From Asterias rubens (lineage: Eukaryota; Echinodermata; Asteroidea; Forcipulatida; Asteriidae), in the NCBI RefSeq assembly GCF_902459465.1, contig NC_047077.1:3844001-3908000 (forward strand): 64,000 nt of DNA. Reading direction: 5' to 3'. Made by a program: the position numbers and the translations under genes. How positions within the stretch are numbered: the first letter of the stretch is position 1; every line of letters begins with the position of its first letter. Shown one piece after another: positions 1 through 11,507 of this stretch. The notes under the pieces are model-generated. The model was not told the origin of the DNA. It searched no databases and saw only the letters and a program-made list of their open reading frames with translations.

Positions 1-180
1 TCAAGCAGCTGAAAGCACACAACTTGCGCGACAAGGGCGTTTTTTCTTTCATTATTATCTCGCAACTTTGACGACCAATTGGGTACAAATTTTCAAAGGT
101 TTATTTTGTGTATACATATGTTGAGATACACCAAGTGAGAAGACTGATCTTTAACAATTACCAATAGTGTCCTACACAGA
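1..180. repeat. MITE arm fragment, TTAA family with ACCAAGTGAGAAGAC motif
   Basis: This stretch resembles the right half of the foldback element at 24344-24714: both share CTCGCAACTT, the ATACACCAAGTGAGAAGAC block and a CAATTACCAA end. The left half is outside the window or lost. It is non-coding. Confidence 0.6.
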
Positions 181-448
181 CACATTGTCGTCGCTATGAC
201 AATGTGTTTGTAGGCCATGTCTGAGTAGCAAGTGATTGTTGGTGGTTTCCAAGCATTCCTAGAATGAAGAGTTTGTTGCAATGTAAACTGCACTGATTGA
301 TAACACTTTCTGAATGGGGTTGCAAAATTGTTAGTTTGCCTGAACAGATTTCCCTGTGTGACACAACTGTAAGACATGTATGAGAGTGTTGAAATTCCAT
401 CAGGTAGTTTGCCGGGATGCACCTTATCTCATTAAAACCCTAACCCCT
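181..448. other. Unassigned spacer
   Basis: I see no gene, RNA or clear repeat here. Short open frames lack any recognisable motif. Confidence 0.5.
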
Positions 449-847
449 TAACCCTAACCCCCTGACTGTTTTTGCTAAAAAAACATACCTAATCCGCCAA
501 AATCAATCAAATGAGAGACAGTAAATATGCAACTGTACTGAATCCGCCATAATCAACCAAGCTGACTCCATCAAGATCAACCAACTGAAAGAATTGTGAT
601 TGAATTAGGCTCGTTTTTTTGGTGGCTTAGTCACAATGAATTTATTCTGTTCGCACTACCGTTACAGGAATATCACTGTTGCATCACTGCCTCTTTTTTT
701 TAAATGCTTTTGTTGGGTTTTTCCCGAAATGCACTGCCATTGCAGGAATATCCACTGATATTTTTTGGTTTTGTTTTTTTGACACAAAATGAGAGGAAAA
801 AATTAATTGTGCGGGGAGTCCTAAGATGTCTCGGTCAGTAATCTCGT

Positions 848-2331
848 CTACTCATTGTTGTAGGTGGTGCTGGTGGTGTTCCCTGCGTCTTTGCTGCTTT
901 CAAGAGAGTGGTACTTGATAAAGCACGGTCCAGCACACAGGTAGACCCCACACGCTTGACACCCTCGTCTCGCCGTCTTGGTTCTTCTTGACTTGGTCAC
1001 TCCGTTGTGCAGTCTGCACCATCGACACCAATGTGCGTAGCGACCTGGCATCCTAGTAGATGTGTGTCCAAGGGCGTTCTTGGCTTTCACCCTCTTGGAA
1101 CCATATAACTGGACCTTAGCTCTGCCTTGGGCATACCCGTCGATCAGCTCTGTTGCAACATCCAAGATGAACTTGGAGTGGGTGGGGGCACTTTCATCTT
1201 CATCGGAGCTTTCCAGACTGTTGCTTGCTGTGGTGTTTGCGGTAGCATATCCACGCGTTCACTCTTGCTATGTCGATAAGGAAGTAGAGGATTTTTGTCC
1301 ACCACAGCTGGGACTTTCTCGAGCAGGAATAATACGATCGGAGCTGATCCCCACGATCAACCCCTCCCATGTAGCGTGTGTAGTCGATTGCCTGTGGAGG
1401 TGCAGAGATGGTCTTCTTCTCGAGGCGTCCAGTGCCATCATCTGCGATCTTTCGCTGCACGGAGTGCTCCTGAGGGTCTCTCCACCCTTGATGTGCTGAA
1501 GATAGAAGCAGCATCACTCTGCTGTCCTTCCAAGCAGCAACAGTCAGCTGACCGTTCTGGCGTGTCGAGAAGGAGCCCCGAGGGTTGCTGCTCGTCCTCT
1601 TCACCCTCTCACTGTTAAAATCTTTGGGAAGGCCTTTGCTATTGCCTTTGATGGCTCCGGTCAGGTACATCTTTTTGCTGAGAAGATGTCGTGCCAAGGG
1701 GATTGAAGTGTATAACTTGTCAGTGTACAAGTGGTGGTATGCGTTTAGATGAAATTGTGCCGTGTCCATTGTGATGTCCAACATCTTCGCAGGCTTTTGA
1801 CCGTGAGGGTGGACGATGAAGTTTAGAATGAACCCTGTAGCTGATTCGGCGATGGCGTAAACTTTGAAGCCGGCACGAATTGGCTTCAGGGGCATGAAAA
1901 ACTTGCGGACACTAGCCTTGAATCCCTTGTACCGGATCATTGCCTCGTCTATGGTCAGCTCCCGATCCGGCACGTACTTCCTCAGGCACTGTTTGCGGAC
2001 CTTGCCTGCATCGGTCGCACTTCTGTGGATGGTCTGCCGTAGATTTCTATGCTCTTCTTCGAGTCTCCTCTTCTTCTGTTGGCTCGCACTTTGCTGTAGA
2101 GGACGTTTTTTCCCATGACCCTGTGAGTGTGGATCAACTCCCTTACTCCCTTTCGCACTACTGCTCTTCTTCTTGTCTTTCATCTTCGCTTTTCGGCAGC
2201 CTTCTTCTTCCTCTCCTCTCTCCTCTCTCATGATCTCTAGCAGTTCTCTTCCCCATTGCAGCTTCTTGAAACACTAAACTCTTTTCACAAGTCAAACTCT
2301 CCTGTAGCATTCTTGTCTCTCTTGAAGTCAT
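848..2331 (-). pseudogene. PB-A piggyBac-like transposase, internally deleted and frameshifted
   Basis: The gene starts at ATG 2331 (MTSRE) and ends at 848. The DDE core is readable: first Asp in IDEAMIRYKGF, second in YTDKLYTSI, third in GGVDRGDQL. A C-terminal cysteine-rich zinc domain follows (CRWCRLHNG...CQACGVYLC). At about 2006 the N-terminal text SATDAG runs straight into KVRKQCLRKY, so roughly 900 bp of the acidic and N-terminal dimerisation region seen in PB-F are missing. One frameshift lies near 2230 and another between 1165 and 1200. piggyBac enzymes cut and paste DNA at TTAA; this copy cannot make an intact protein. Confidence 0.85.
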
Positions 2332-2380
2332 GATGACACAAGCAAGCACATTGAAGTGTGGTGGGTTTGCATTTTTACCC

Positions 2381-2391
2381 TTATTTATAGC
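2381..2391 (-). promoter_or_regulatory. TATA box of PB-A
   Basis: On the minus strand CTATAAATAAGGGT lies about 50 bp upstream of the MTSRE start. The same block sits at matching positions in PB-C and PB-F, which supports a core promoter. Confidence 0.6.
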
Positions 2392-2522
2392 TGGGCATGC
2401 TCTTGAAACTTCTAAAGAAATATTACCATGACAATTACCTATTGTAAAAAACTACTCATTCATGTTTCTCCAATAAAAAAAGTTATGTAATACCGCATGA
2501 CATATATGAATATTGAGTTTTT

Positions 2523-3440
2523 TTACCCCACAAACTGGATAGCCTCTTCTCGTCGTTTTTGGCAGCCCTGACTTGGTGGTGATGTTGTGTTGCCTGCACC
2601 ATCTGCACCATCTTGCATTCTTGGCAGGCATCGTGGTGGAGTAGTGCCCTCCACTGTTATGGGCTGGTACCGGTTGAGAGCCACTGAACTGTCATGGGGT
2701 GGTGCCTTTGGAGTAGCCCTGGATGAGGTTTGTTGCCACTTCCAGGACAAACTTGGCATGGGTCATGTTGGGGGTATGCTCTCGCTCTGGCTCTGAACTG
2801 TCACTGTCACTGTCAATGGCTGGGTGGTGATGCTTATAAGCATATAAATATGAAATCTAAGCGTTGACTCTGGCGATGTCGATGTGGAAGTATAAAATGG
2901 AGCATCATAGTTTGGACTTCCGAGCACAGGTGTGATATGGCCGCAGCTGATCTCCCCTGTCCATGCCGCCCATTGACTTGGTGTAATCCACAGCAGGCGT
3001 AGGCATGGTCATTGGCTTGAGTCGTCCTGTGGCTTCGTCTGCAACCTTCCTCTTTATAGTGTGGGTGGTCGGATATCTCTCCAGCCCTGGTGTCCAGTGG
3101 AGAGGAGCATCATCACTCGGCTGTCTTTCCAGACTGTTGCAGTGAGTTAGGCATTCTTGCGGGTGTAGAATGTTCCTCTTGGTGCCTTGGGCCTTGTCAT
3201 GGATGAGCTCAGGGTCTTTAGAGCTGGGTCGTTACAGGCGATGTGTTGGTTGAGCACATCGATCTGATTCCGTTTCATCGTTGTTGTGATGAGTCTGTTC
3301 TGGAACCCCGGATGAGTCGACCAGTAGTTTTGTAGTCGTTTATCTTGACAAGGCCCATCTGTATGTGAATGCCGAAACCACGCTTTCACTTTATGAATTG
3401 TGGTCCGGAATTTGTGGTTTGCAGTGAGGTTGACATTTGT
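2523..3440 (-). pseudogene. PB-B piggyBac-like transposase, 3' part
   Basis: Minus-strand remnants match the piggyBac C terminus (zinc-domain text at 2523-2759) and the middle region (KVKAWFRH, NYWSTHPGFQN, MKRNQIDVLNQHIACNDP). Near 3180 the RDKA region jumps directly to RGTFYTRKN, so roughly 480 bp of catalytic core are deleted, including at least the first two catalytic Asp. The piece stops exactly at the 8-bp target duplication 3433-3440; its other half resumes at 7725. Confidence 0.85.
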
Positions 3441-3460
3441 GATGCGATCTGGGAAAACCC
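3433..3460. repeat. Left target duplication and TIR of the DUF7869-type element
   Basis: 3433-3440 is acatttgt and 3441-3460 is GATGCGATCTGGGAAAACCC. The same 8 bp occur at 7725-7732, and the exact reverse complement of the 20-mer is at 7705-7724. Confidence 0.9.
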
Positions 3461-4252
3461 TTCACATGGTGAAATTAGTCATTTCTGAGTTATATACATA
3501 ACATTAAAGAGGACACTTTGTTCTTTTCAAAACTGGTTTATTTATGGTTATATGATGTCCACAACTCAAGTTACACTCTGATGAAGTTCGAAAGACCAGC
3601 TGACCTCGTTTTGAGAAATCAAGCGTTAAAGTTCCAATTGAATATTGACACAAATTAACAATGTGACTGAAACATTGCAAAAATTGTAATTACATCAAAC
3701 AAACTTGTTGTGGGTATTTTTGTTATAATTACCTATGCTTGAATGTTAATATTTATCATAATACTCAGATTAATGTCGCCAACCACACCAACTAACCTCC
3801 TTTTTAGGGGCGTGGCCTAATTTTATTGTTAGGGGGAAGCTAGGTTCATGCTAATAATTTTAATCTAAAATAATTGTTGAACATTTTATTTGTATATTTG
3901 CATGAGCTTTAATGACTTTATGTTTGTTGGCAAATGTTATAATACCCCCTGGTGGAAATCCTACATTCTAAAACCCCTCCTTTTTAGGGGTGTGGCCCTT
4001 TTCAACAGAAGAGGGAGGCCGAAATTTGAATAATTTTAATTATTGAAAATTTATATTGAATAAAATTTATACCACACAAGTCTTTGTGTCACATGGTGTA
4101 CAATGCATGAAAATGTTTACCCAAAGCTATGTTTAGCCTTTGTATTTGATAGATTACTTTGCTACTGGGTGTTGGGGTGGGATGGGGGTGGAGCTATCTT
4201 GAAAATGGTTGATGCTATGCTTTCTTGTAGTTTCCTAGATATTGTCTACTGT
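3461..4252. other. Left non-coding arm of the DUF7869-type element
   Basis: AT-rich sequence downstream of the gene, with two copies of a CTTTTTAGGGGYGTGGCC block. Nothing coding is seen. The 3' UTR and poly(A) site should lie here, but I cannot place them. Confidence 0.5.
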
Positions 4253-7053
4253 TTAATGTTTGGGTCCGCGTGGTTTGCGCCCACGCTTTTGAGGCGGTGG
4301 TGCTGTCTCCTCATCTGACTCACTATCCCTTGTGCTTGAGTCACTCTCAGAATCTTCAATAACTGGTGGAGGGCACACAAGATCTTGTTTGTCCTCAGCG
4401 ACAAATTCGCGAATCTCCTTAAACAAGTACAGTTTTCGCTTGGCATCAAGCCCCTTTGGCAGAATCTGCACTGGCATTTCTTCATGCGCTGGCAGCATAC
4501 CGGGGACTTTAATAAGCTCCTGAACTGAAGTATCCGTGTCACAAAAACGCTTAACAGTTACACTGGTTGATAAGTGGTCAAAGTGAAAATGATGGTTTGC
4601 CTTTATTTGCTTAACTTTGTTAAAGTAACGGCTTAGATATGATGACCAATCGTAAACCTTCACAAGAACGGTCCCATCCTCTTGTCCACAGAGATGTGGA
4701 ACATTGACTCCAGCTGTACTAGAGTTGGACACTGTGTCAGCAATATCATTCAGGCAGTCTACCTTGGTGCGACGGAATGTGCGCTTGAATAAGCCAAAAC
4801 ACCAATCACAACTGAATTTGGTGTGTCCTGCCAGTAGGAAGCTCATTGTTATTGAATTGTGCCTGCCGGTTAAAACTCGCCAAAGCATATACCACATAAC
4901 GTATGAGTTCTTGTTTTGACCTGAGCAATTGTCTGCGTGTAGATGCATGTCGGTCTCTCCAAGGCCATAGTTGTCAAGATAAAAATGAAATAAGCTGATT
5001 ACGCAGTTAGCACCTTTACCAGTCTGCACGCTTTCATCCAAAAGAAAAGTTACTTGCTTGGGAAGGGCCTCACACGCAACCCCAAAAACCCCACACTTCC
5101 TTGGTGTTTTAAAGAAAACAGGGCCAGGTTGCTGGGGATTTGACGGATAATGCACTTGCTGTGCAAAATCCATACTATAGTGCATTTTTCCATCAAAGCT
5201 GCATGGGGGCTGTTGACCACAATCTAATCCAACAGGCAGATTCTCTTTAGTCTCCTTGCAGATTTCATTGTACATCAAGCGTTCTCGGCCTGCTTGTTGC
5301 AGATGGTCGGTGGCTATCTTAAGAAGTTCTGCTTTCTCTGCGTCCGTTCTATTTGCTGCATTACTTATTTTCATTTGATGTTTCTGACAGAACCAACACA
5401 AATCCGTGGAAGGTTTCATTGTGACAACAAACGGAACAACTTCTCGCCAGATCCTGCGAAATGTAACCAATGATACAGCACGATGCGTTGTCTGTGTGAC
5501 GGCTGCATAGTAACTATCGTACACTATTCTCTTTGAACAGTTTGTAGGCAATAGTTTTAAGTCGGTACGCCAGTAGCCTGGTACTCTGCCTGGTAAATGC
5601 ATAGCATGAGTCTCAGCATAGTTTAACACAAAATGTGCCACGTAGATGTTGTCGTCAGCCGTCACTGCATTATATGGTCGACGTTTTTTGTTGCCGTGTG
5701 TGCGAGGGATGACTCCATGTTCTTTGTAGTGTTTGATAAGGTTGTTCAATTTGTCTTGTCCAATACCGTGGACATACTTAAACGTATCGCGACAAATTCT
5801 CTTGCTGTGGTGGTAGAAGTCTGTTCTCTGTGTTTTCCTTTCACTTTGGGCTCTTCTAGATCTTGAAGTCATATCAGACAAGTGCATACCACATGACAGT
5901 TTAGCTAAGATTGCTATATCCAATTCATCACGAGTCATTTCTAGAAAACAGCAACGAATCGCCTCAATTTCTCCATCAGCAAACATCGTGTAACAAGGAT
6001 TGCCTGCATTGTGCTTACAGCTGCACCTGAACCCACCAGCAGCTTCAACTTGTGGGTCATCATGGTCCTCTAAAGGTGGGAGTGGTGGCAAAATATCATC
6101 CACGTCTTCAATAACAGGTCCCCCACCATCTGAAAAAATAAAAGATAATATTAATAATAATAACAAAATTATTAATTTTGTTTTAAATATAGGGCAATGA
6201 AGAAACCCCAATTATTATTATTATTATTATTATTAACAAGATTTATTAAGCACATTTTCAAAAAGACAATACGATTAAAAAGGGGTTGTTTGTTTAGTGT
6301 TTTGCATTTTTTTCGCCAACAGTGACATGACTACTGGTAACATTCTACGGTTATTTATACCTGAGAAACAGCGAAATTTTGATGAAGTTCTTGAGTATTT
6401 TTGATGAAGTTCTTGAGTATTTTTGTAGCGGTAACGATCAAATTGAAGATATAAACAAGAGACGCTGCCATATATCCCATCAGTCTTTGCGATAAACACA
6501 CGAAACTGATCCGAATAGCGAAACGATGTTTCATTCAAACGATGCTGCACAGTATGATGCGCATAAACGACATTGCGGTACCTACCAATTTGCTAAGATT
6601 CTCACCACACCACCAAGTCACAAAAAATTCCCCGAAATTAAAAAAATACCAAAAGAAATAGCTTGAAAACACATAGGCCCCCCACTGGATTTTCAGTTTA
6701 TATAACTGTAAAAATTATGAAAACTACACTGTATTTTTAAAAACAAATGAAATAGAGGACCCAAAAGTGCAAAACAAACCTTGATCATCATTTTCATCTG
6801 GATCAGCCTCACTAAGACTTATCATGTCAATGTCATCATCAATGGCGGCATCCCCGTCCTGGTCATCAAAACTCTCCTCATCATCCGACAAATCTGAATC
6901 ATCACTAGCATCTCTAGCTGTGAAATAATCAACTATGACCTCTTTCAAAGCTTGATCATCTTCTGAAGTGTACAAATTCAACCCTCTCGCTTCGTCTATG
7001 CACGCTGCAACTTGCGTTGCACTTCTAGAATTCGCGTCCATGGAGGCTGCCAT
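4253..7053 (-). CDS. DUF7869-type protein, candidate transposase (2 exons)
   Basis: Exons are 7053-6780 and 6129-4253, with a GT-AG intron at 6779-6130 (donor CAAG|GTTTGT, acceptor TTTTTTCAG|ATGG). Both sides are phase-compatible and give 716 residues. The ATG at 7053 has a good context (CCAAGATGG). The N terminus (1-91) is acidic. A Cys cluster follows near residue 127 (CSCKHNAGNPC), then a CWFCQKH pair near 336. The core has MHYSMDFAQQV (Asp about 412), HADNCSGQNKN (Asp about 491) and GHTKFSCDWCFG (Asp about 533), which I suggest are RNase H-like acidic residues. The C terminus has an acidic/Ser stretch and an AT-hook-like RGRKPRGPK. The family (DUF7869) is recalled from memory and its function is not established. 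The transposase role is inferred from the flanking TIRs and target duplication. No stop or frameshift is seen, so it may be recent or active. Confidence 0.85.
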
Positions 7054-7704
7054 CTTGGATTGCAATTAGTCCAACAACATGAACACACAGCTCGCACACC
7101 GCCTCAAACTCGCCAAGTTTACAAGCTAATAACACCTCCAAGTAGTCACGAAATCACATTTTTACAAGTCACAAATGTTGCTAAAAGCATCTTATTTATT
7201 ATTACTCAATGTAAAAGATACGGCAATAAAATTACACTGGAATTGATGCAAAAATAGAGCGGTCAAATAAAGGGTCACGATGTAAACATTGCAAAAAGGC
7301 CAAAGGTCACCTAAAAGATCGATGCATGTACAATGGATGTACATACGAGTGCGGATTAATAATGTGCTTGTTCAACAGTGTTTAGGCTTGATTTTGATGT
7401 GTTATTTGGCCCTGTACGCTAAAGCAATCTGGAGTTATGATCGGCTGTGCTTGTACATGTACACAGCCGCCGCAGTCCTTTCAAACAATATGGCGGAAAC
7501 ATAAAACAATGGCATTTTGTTGATAACCTGTCACCGTAAAACTACAATTTGACATCTAAATCATGGGAATTTTTATTAGATATTTTACCGAATGTTAAAT
7601 TAGATATTGATCAACAAAACAGAAGTGAAAACTCAAAATGTAAAAAAAATAGTTGTGGGGACTATTTTTCGATTATCTTCAGTACGCGTTCGGCGACATC
7701 CGAC
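7054..7704. other. Upstream arm of the DUF7869-type element
   Basis: Non-coding DNA between the ATG and the right TIR, presumably holding the promoter. I see no convincing TATA box. Short open frames on the plus strand look random. Confidence 0.5.
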
Positions 7705-7732
7705 GGGTTTTCCCAGATCGCATCACATTTGT
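7705..7732. repeat. Right TIR and target duplication of the DUF7869-type element
   Basis: 7705-7724 is GGGTTTTCCCAGATCGCATC, the exact reverse complement of 3441-3460. 7725-7732 is acatttgt, identical to 3433-3440. Confidence 0.9.
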
Positions 7733-8590
7733 CAATGTCGCAACCATCTGGAGGAGGGAGAGAGGAAAAAACTTCAAGAAGTAGTTTATTGGAGCCTTCT
7801 TCTTCTTGAAGGTTGGTCCACTAGGTGTTTTCCCCTTGAAGTTTGGGATGGTCATGTCTTCAAGGGTCCTCGTCCAGCCTCCCTCGCTTGGTAGATAGAT
7901 GGAGGGTCCGTGTCTTCGTCTTAGTCCAGCTCGATGAAGGTCTTCTTTCTCTTCCGCTGTTTTCTTGGCTTTTCTACGGGTCCAGCACACCCTTCATCCC
8001 CACTGTCTCCCTCGTCCTCTCCTGTGTCGTCAGGTCTAGCCTCTTCGTCTTCCTCCACGGCCGACTCCTCTTCAGACCATGGAGACTCGTCTCTTGCCTG
8101 GGACATGGCCCTGTGTAGGAAGTCTTCCTCCTCAGACTCTGAGGTTTCCACTAAGGCCTGGTACTCTCTGGTCATGCTCACACCAGCCTCTCTAGCGCTA
8201 TATCTCAGGGCATTTCTCATGCTTTCTTCTTCCTGTCTTAGGAGTTTAGCCTTCAGCGCAGTGTGGCCCAGTTGTTGCTTCACTTTCCCTTCCTTTCTTT
8301 TTTCCTTCTGTCACTTTTCCCTGCACCTTCTTCGCTCCTTCGTCGTTTTTCTCTTTCTTTTTCCCATCATGGAACTAAAAAACCCCATGGTATGTTCTAC
8401 TTGTATTGTGCTGTGTACAATGACAAAGATACCTAAGTACAATAACTGCTTTTATCATTTATTTATTACAACAGCAGGTTGTCCATGTTTAGATAATCAT
8501 AATTAAGTGTATCTGGAACTAGTCCCTCCCAATAAGAGGTCAAACCTACCCAGTGAACCATGTCAGTTCCATGGCCTACATGTAAACACT
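7725..8590 (-). pseudogene. PB-B piggyBac-like transposase, 5' part and 5' flank
   Basis: Minus-strand text gives the piggyBac N terminus: a basic start near 8366, ETSESEEEDFLHRA near 8140, an acidic linker, GWTRTLEDMTIPNFKG, and FFPLSLLQMVATLTNV at the insertion point. A frameshift lies at about 7930-7990. Compared with PB-C, about 260 bp holding the TATA box and the first codons are gone at about 8370, so this copy has no promoter. 8372-8588 is 5' non-coding sequence shared with PB-C (11640-11880). Confidence 0.8.
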
Positions 8591-8594
8591 ATGT

Positions 8595-9346
8595 CAATTC
8601 AATTCAATATTGGTTTATTTTCATATAAAAATACAAGACCAAATAAAAAGTCATAGACTAATGGCATTTGGTTAACAATAAAATTACATCAAAAATATAT
8701 GTACAAGTTTACATGATAAGACAATAATTATTTTTTTAAAAATATTACTATAGTTAATCAGACAAACATGAATTGGGAAAACAGCTATGGACATGAGGGG
8801 GAACTTGTGGACACAAAATAAAAACAAAACAATGGAGTTTAAAACAAAACAGCAACATTCTGTAGGCAAGGGAGGTTTGGACACAACATGAGCACAAAGG
8901 AAATGAAACGGAGCGGTTATCATGAACTAATTGAGTTAAGCATCTGGAGCATTGAGGGGACTGGCGAGTTTTTGTGAGTTTTTATCTGAAGGTGTTCTAG
9001 TTTCCTTGTGTTTCTTAAAGTATGCTCTGACAAATAATTAGATTTACGTTCTGGGGGAGGAGATGGCGATGATTATCAGAAGTGAGCAGAGACTTGGCAA
9101 ATTTAAGAACTAGATGTTTACGCCTTTCATTCAATGATTCAAGTCTAAAAAAATTCAAGTGATCAAGATAAGACAAAATATTCGATATGCAATAATACGC
9201 AAAGCCCTTTTTTGAACTTTTTCAATATTATAAGCTTGTATTTCAGTGATTCCCGATGACCAAACAGCAACACCAGATTCGAGTAATGGGCGAATGTATA
9301 GTTTATAAATAACAATGAGGTCATTGGCTTGAACTTGATTTCTCTT
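8595..9346 (-). mobile_element. 5'-truncated non-LTR retrotransposon (LINE) remnant
   Basis: Minus-strand frame at 9397-9155 contains YIRPLLESGVAVWSSG and IEKVQKRALRII, typical of the region after the reverse transcriptase domain in CR1/Jockey-type LINEs. Downstream lies AT-rich 3' UTR ending in short TTGAATTGAATTGA repeats at about 8597, as LINE 3' tails often do. Confidence 0.65.
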
Positions 9347-9819
9347 TAACCCTAACCCCCTAAGCATTTGTACCAGAATGCATTCAAAACCCATCAAACT
9401 CCAACAGGTTACTTACTACAACAGTACACAACCCATCATATTCCAACAGCTTATGTACTGGAAGAGTACACAACCTATCAACGGTTCAGTGCTGTTGGAC
9501 TATGATTGTGTGGGTTCTTTCGTAATGTGTTTTGCTTGACTATATTAGCCCTATAGTACCAAACCTATCAAAACCCAACAATTATTATTTGTGAATGTTT
9601 TTTTTTTTTTTTTTTTAGGGGGGCTCAGCGCAGTAGCAAATCACTTTTGCTCTACCCTAGAATTGGGGAATTGGTACCACACCTGGTGGTTCACAATATA
9701 ACTGCCATCATCGCCCTTTTTTTTAATTTTTTTATTTTTTTATTTATTATCTTTTTTGATCTTTTTTTGTGAATGAGTGGAGGGGGAAGTGAGGCTTCGT
9801 TTGAAGAAGATCTCGGTGA

Positions 9820-11450
9820 CTACTCGGTCGAGCTTGAAGTGGTGTTTGTTTCTTTGAGGCCTGCCGAGTGGTACTTCAGGACACACTCCCCTGGGCACAG
9901 GTTGACCCCACAAACTGGACATCCTCTTCTGGTTGTTTTGGGGAGCCCTGACTTGGTAGTGATGTTCTGTTGTCTACACCATCGGCACCATCTGGCGTTC
10001 TTTCCAGGCATCTGCGTGGAGTAGTGACCTCCACTGTTGTGGGCTGGTACCGGTTTTGAGCCGCTGAACTGCCGTGGAGTGGTGCCTTTAGAGTATCCCT
10101 CGATGAGGCTGGGCGCCACTTCCATGACAAACTTGGCGTGTGTCATCTTTGGGGTGTTCTCTTGCTCCGGCTCTGAACTGTTGCTGTCGGTTTCACTGTC
10201 GATGGCTGGGTGGTGGTGTTTTTAAGACAGCCAAGCATTGACTCTTGTGATGTCGATTAGAAAATACAAAATGGAGCGCCACCATAGTTGAGACTTCCGG
10301 CCACAGGTGTGATAGGACCGAAGCTGATCCCCTCGGTCCACGCCGCCCATCGACTTAGTGTAGTCCACAGCTTGAGAAGGAGCAAGGACTGTCCTAGGCT
10401 TGAGTCGGCCGGTTGCCTCATCTGTGCACTTTCGCTTGAGAGTGTGGGTGGTGGGATCCCTCCAGCCCTGGTGTCCGGTGGAGAGAAGCATCATAACTCT
10501 GCTGTCTTTCCACACGGTTGCGGTGAGTTGGCCATTCTGCCGGGTGTAAAATGTGCCTCTGGGTTCACGGTTCATCCTCTTCACCTTCATGTTCCCGTTC
10601 TTCGCAGTGAAGTCTAATGGCAGTCCTTTACTGTTGCTTTTGACGGCTCCAGTGAGGTAGGTGCGCTTGGCATGCAATGACCGTGCAAGACCTACTGAAG
10701 TGTATAGTTTATCTGTGAAGATGTGGTGGTACACATTCAGGTGGTGCTCTGCAACGGCCATTGCAATGTCTGTCATCTTTGCTGGTTGGTCGCCATGAGG
10801 GTGTGTCATGAAGTTGAGGAAGTAACCGGTTGAAGATTCTGCCAGAGCATAGATTTTAAAGCCAGCGCGAATCGGCTTTAAAACCTCTGTAGCGAATCAT
10901 TGCCTCATTTATGGCCAGCTCACGGTTAGGTCGGTAGTTCTTGAGACACCGTCGACGAATCTTGTCCCACAAAGGTTGGAGGGGGTACAGTGGGTTTCGC
11001 TTCTTCGTTAGATATCGATGGGCCTTGTCACGGATGAGCTAGGGGTCTTTTGCAGGGTCATTACAAGCGATGTGCTGATTGAGGACGTCGAACCGATTTT
11101 GCTTCATCGTTGTAGCAATCGGCCTGTTCTGGAGCCCGGGATGAGTTGACCAATAGTTCTTGTCGTCATTGATTTTGACAAGGCCCATCAACATGTGGAT
11201 GCCGAACCATGCTTTGACCTCATGAATGGTGGTGCGAAACTTGTGGCTTGCAGCGAGGTTTACGTTGGTTCACTTTCCCCTTCCCTTTCTTCTTTCCACC
11301 TTTCACTTTTCCCTGCATCTTCTTCTCTCCTTTATCTCTGCTCTCATGGGTCGTTTTTCTCGTTCTCTTCCCCATCACGGAGCGGACAAATGTCTCTGCC
11401 TCTCCTGTGCTCAAACTCTGTTGTAAATTTCTCACTTCTCGAGAGGTCAT
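9820..11450 (-). pseudogene. PB-C piggyBac-like transposase with catalytic Asp changed to Asn
   Basis: Start MTSREVRNLQQ at 11450, stop at 9820. The first catalytic Asp (IDEAM elsewhere) is AAT at 10907-10909, giving INEAM. IFTDKLYTSV and GGVDRGDQL are intact, as is the C-terminal zinc domain (CRWCRQQN...CPVCGVNLC). Lesions are a deletion at about 11272 joining the basic N terminus to TNVNLAASHK, a roughly 38-bp frameshifting deletion near 10880, a TAG or TGA-type break near 11040, and an in-frame TAA at 10222. Each alone would inactivate it. Confidence 0.85.
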
Positions 11451-11497
11451 CTTGGTCAGCCAATGTGAGACTGGGGACGATACTCAGAAAACACCCT

Positions 11498-11507
11498 TAT
11501 TTATAGC
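11498..11507 (-). promoter_or_regulatory. TATA box of PB-C
   Basis: GCTATAAATAAGGGTG on the minus strand, about 50 bp upstream of the MTSRE start, the same layout as in PB-A and PB-F. Confidence 0.6.

Larger units (their letters stand above)
449..2391 (-). mobile_element. piggyBac-like element PB-A (degraded)
   Basis: The left end is TTAACCCTAACCCCCTGAC at 449, that is a TTAA target followed by CCCTAAC, the same terminus as PB-C. About 400 bp of 3' non-coding sequence follow before the transposase stop. The promoter side ends at a TATA box near 2381-2390. I could not place the right terminus. Confidence 0.7.
3441..7724 (-). mobile_element. 4,284-bp DNA transposon carrying a DUF7869-type gene, inserted in PB-B
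   Basis: The ends are perfect 20-bp inverted repeats flanked by a perfect 8-bp direct repeat. Removing 3441-7732 joins piggyBac codons without a break: ATLTNV from 7760-7733 continues as NVNLTANHKF from 3440 downward, matching TNVNLAASHKF in PB-C. The only substantial gene inside is 4253-7053. Subterminal DNA is AT-rich, and a CTTTTTAGGGGYGTGGCC block occurs twice (about 3798 and 3977). The 8-bp duplication is typical of hAT- or Zisupton-like elements, but I recognise neither transposase family here. Confidence 0.88.

Noticed and set aside
430-475. Telomere-like CCCTAA repeats
   Set aside because: The same TTAACCCTAACCCCCTAAG string recurs at piggyBac ends (9347, 17653), so it is a transposon terminus and not telomeric DNA.
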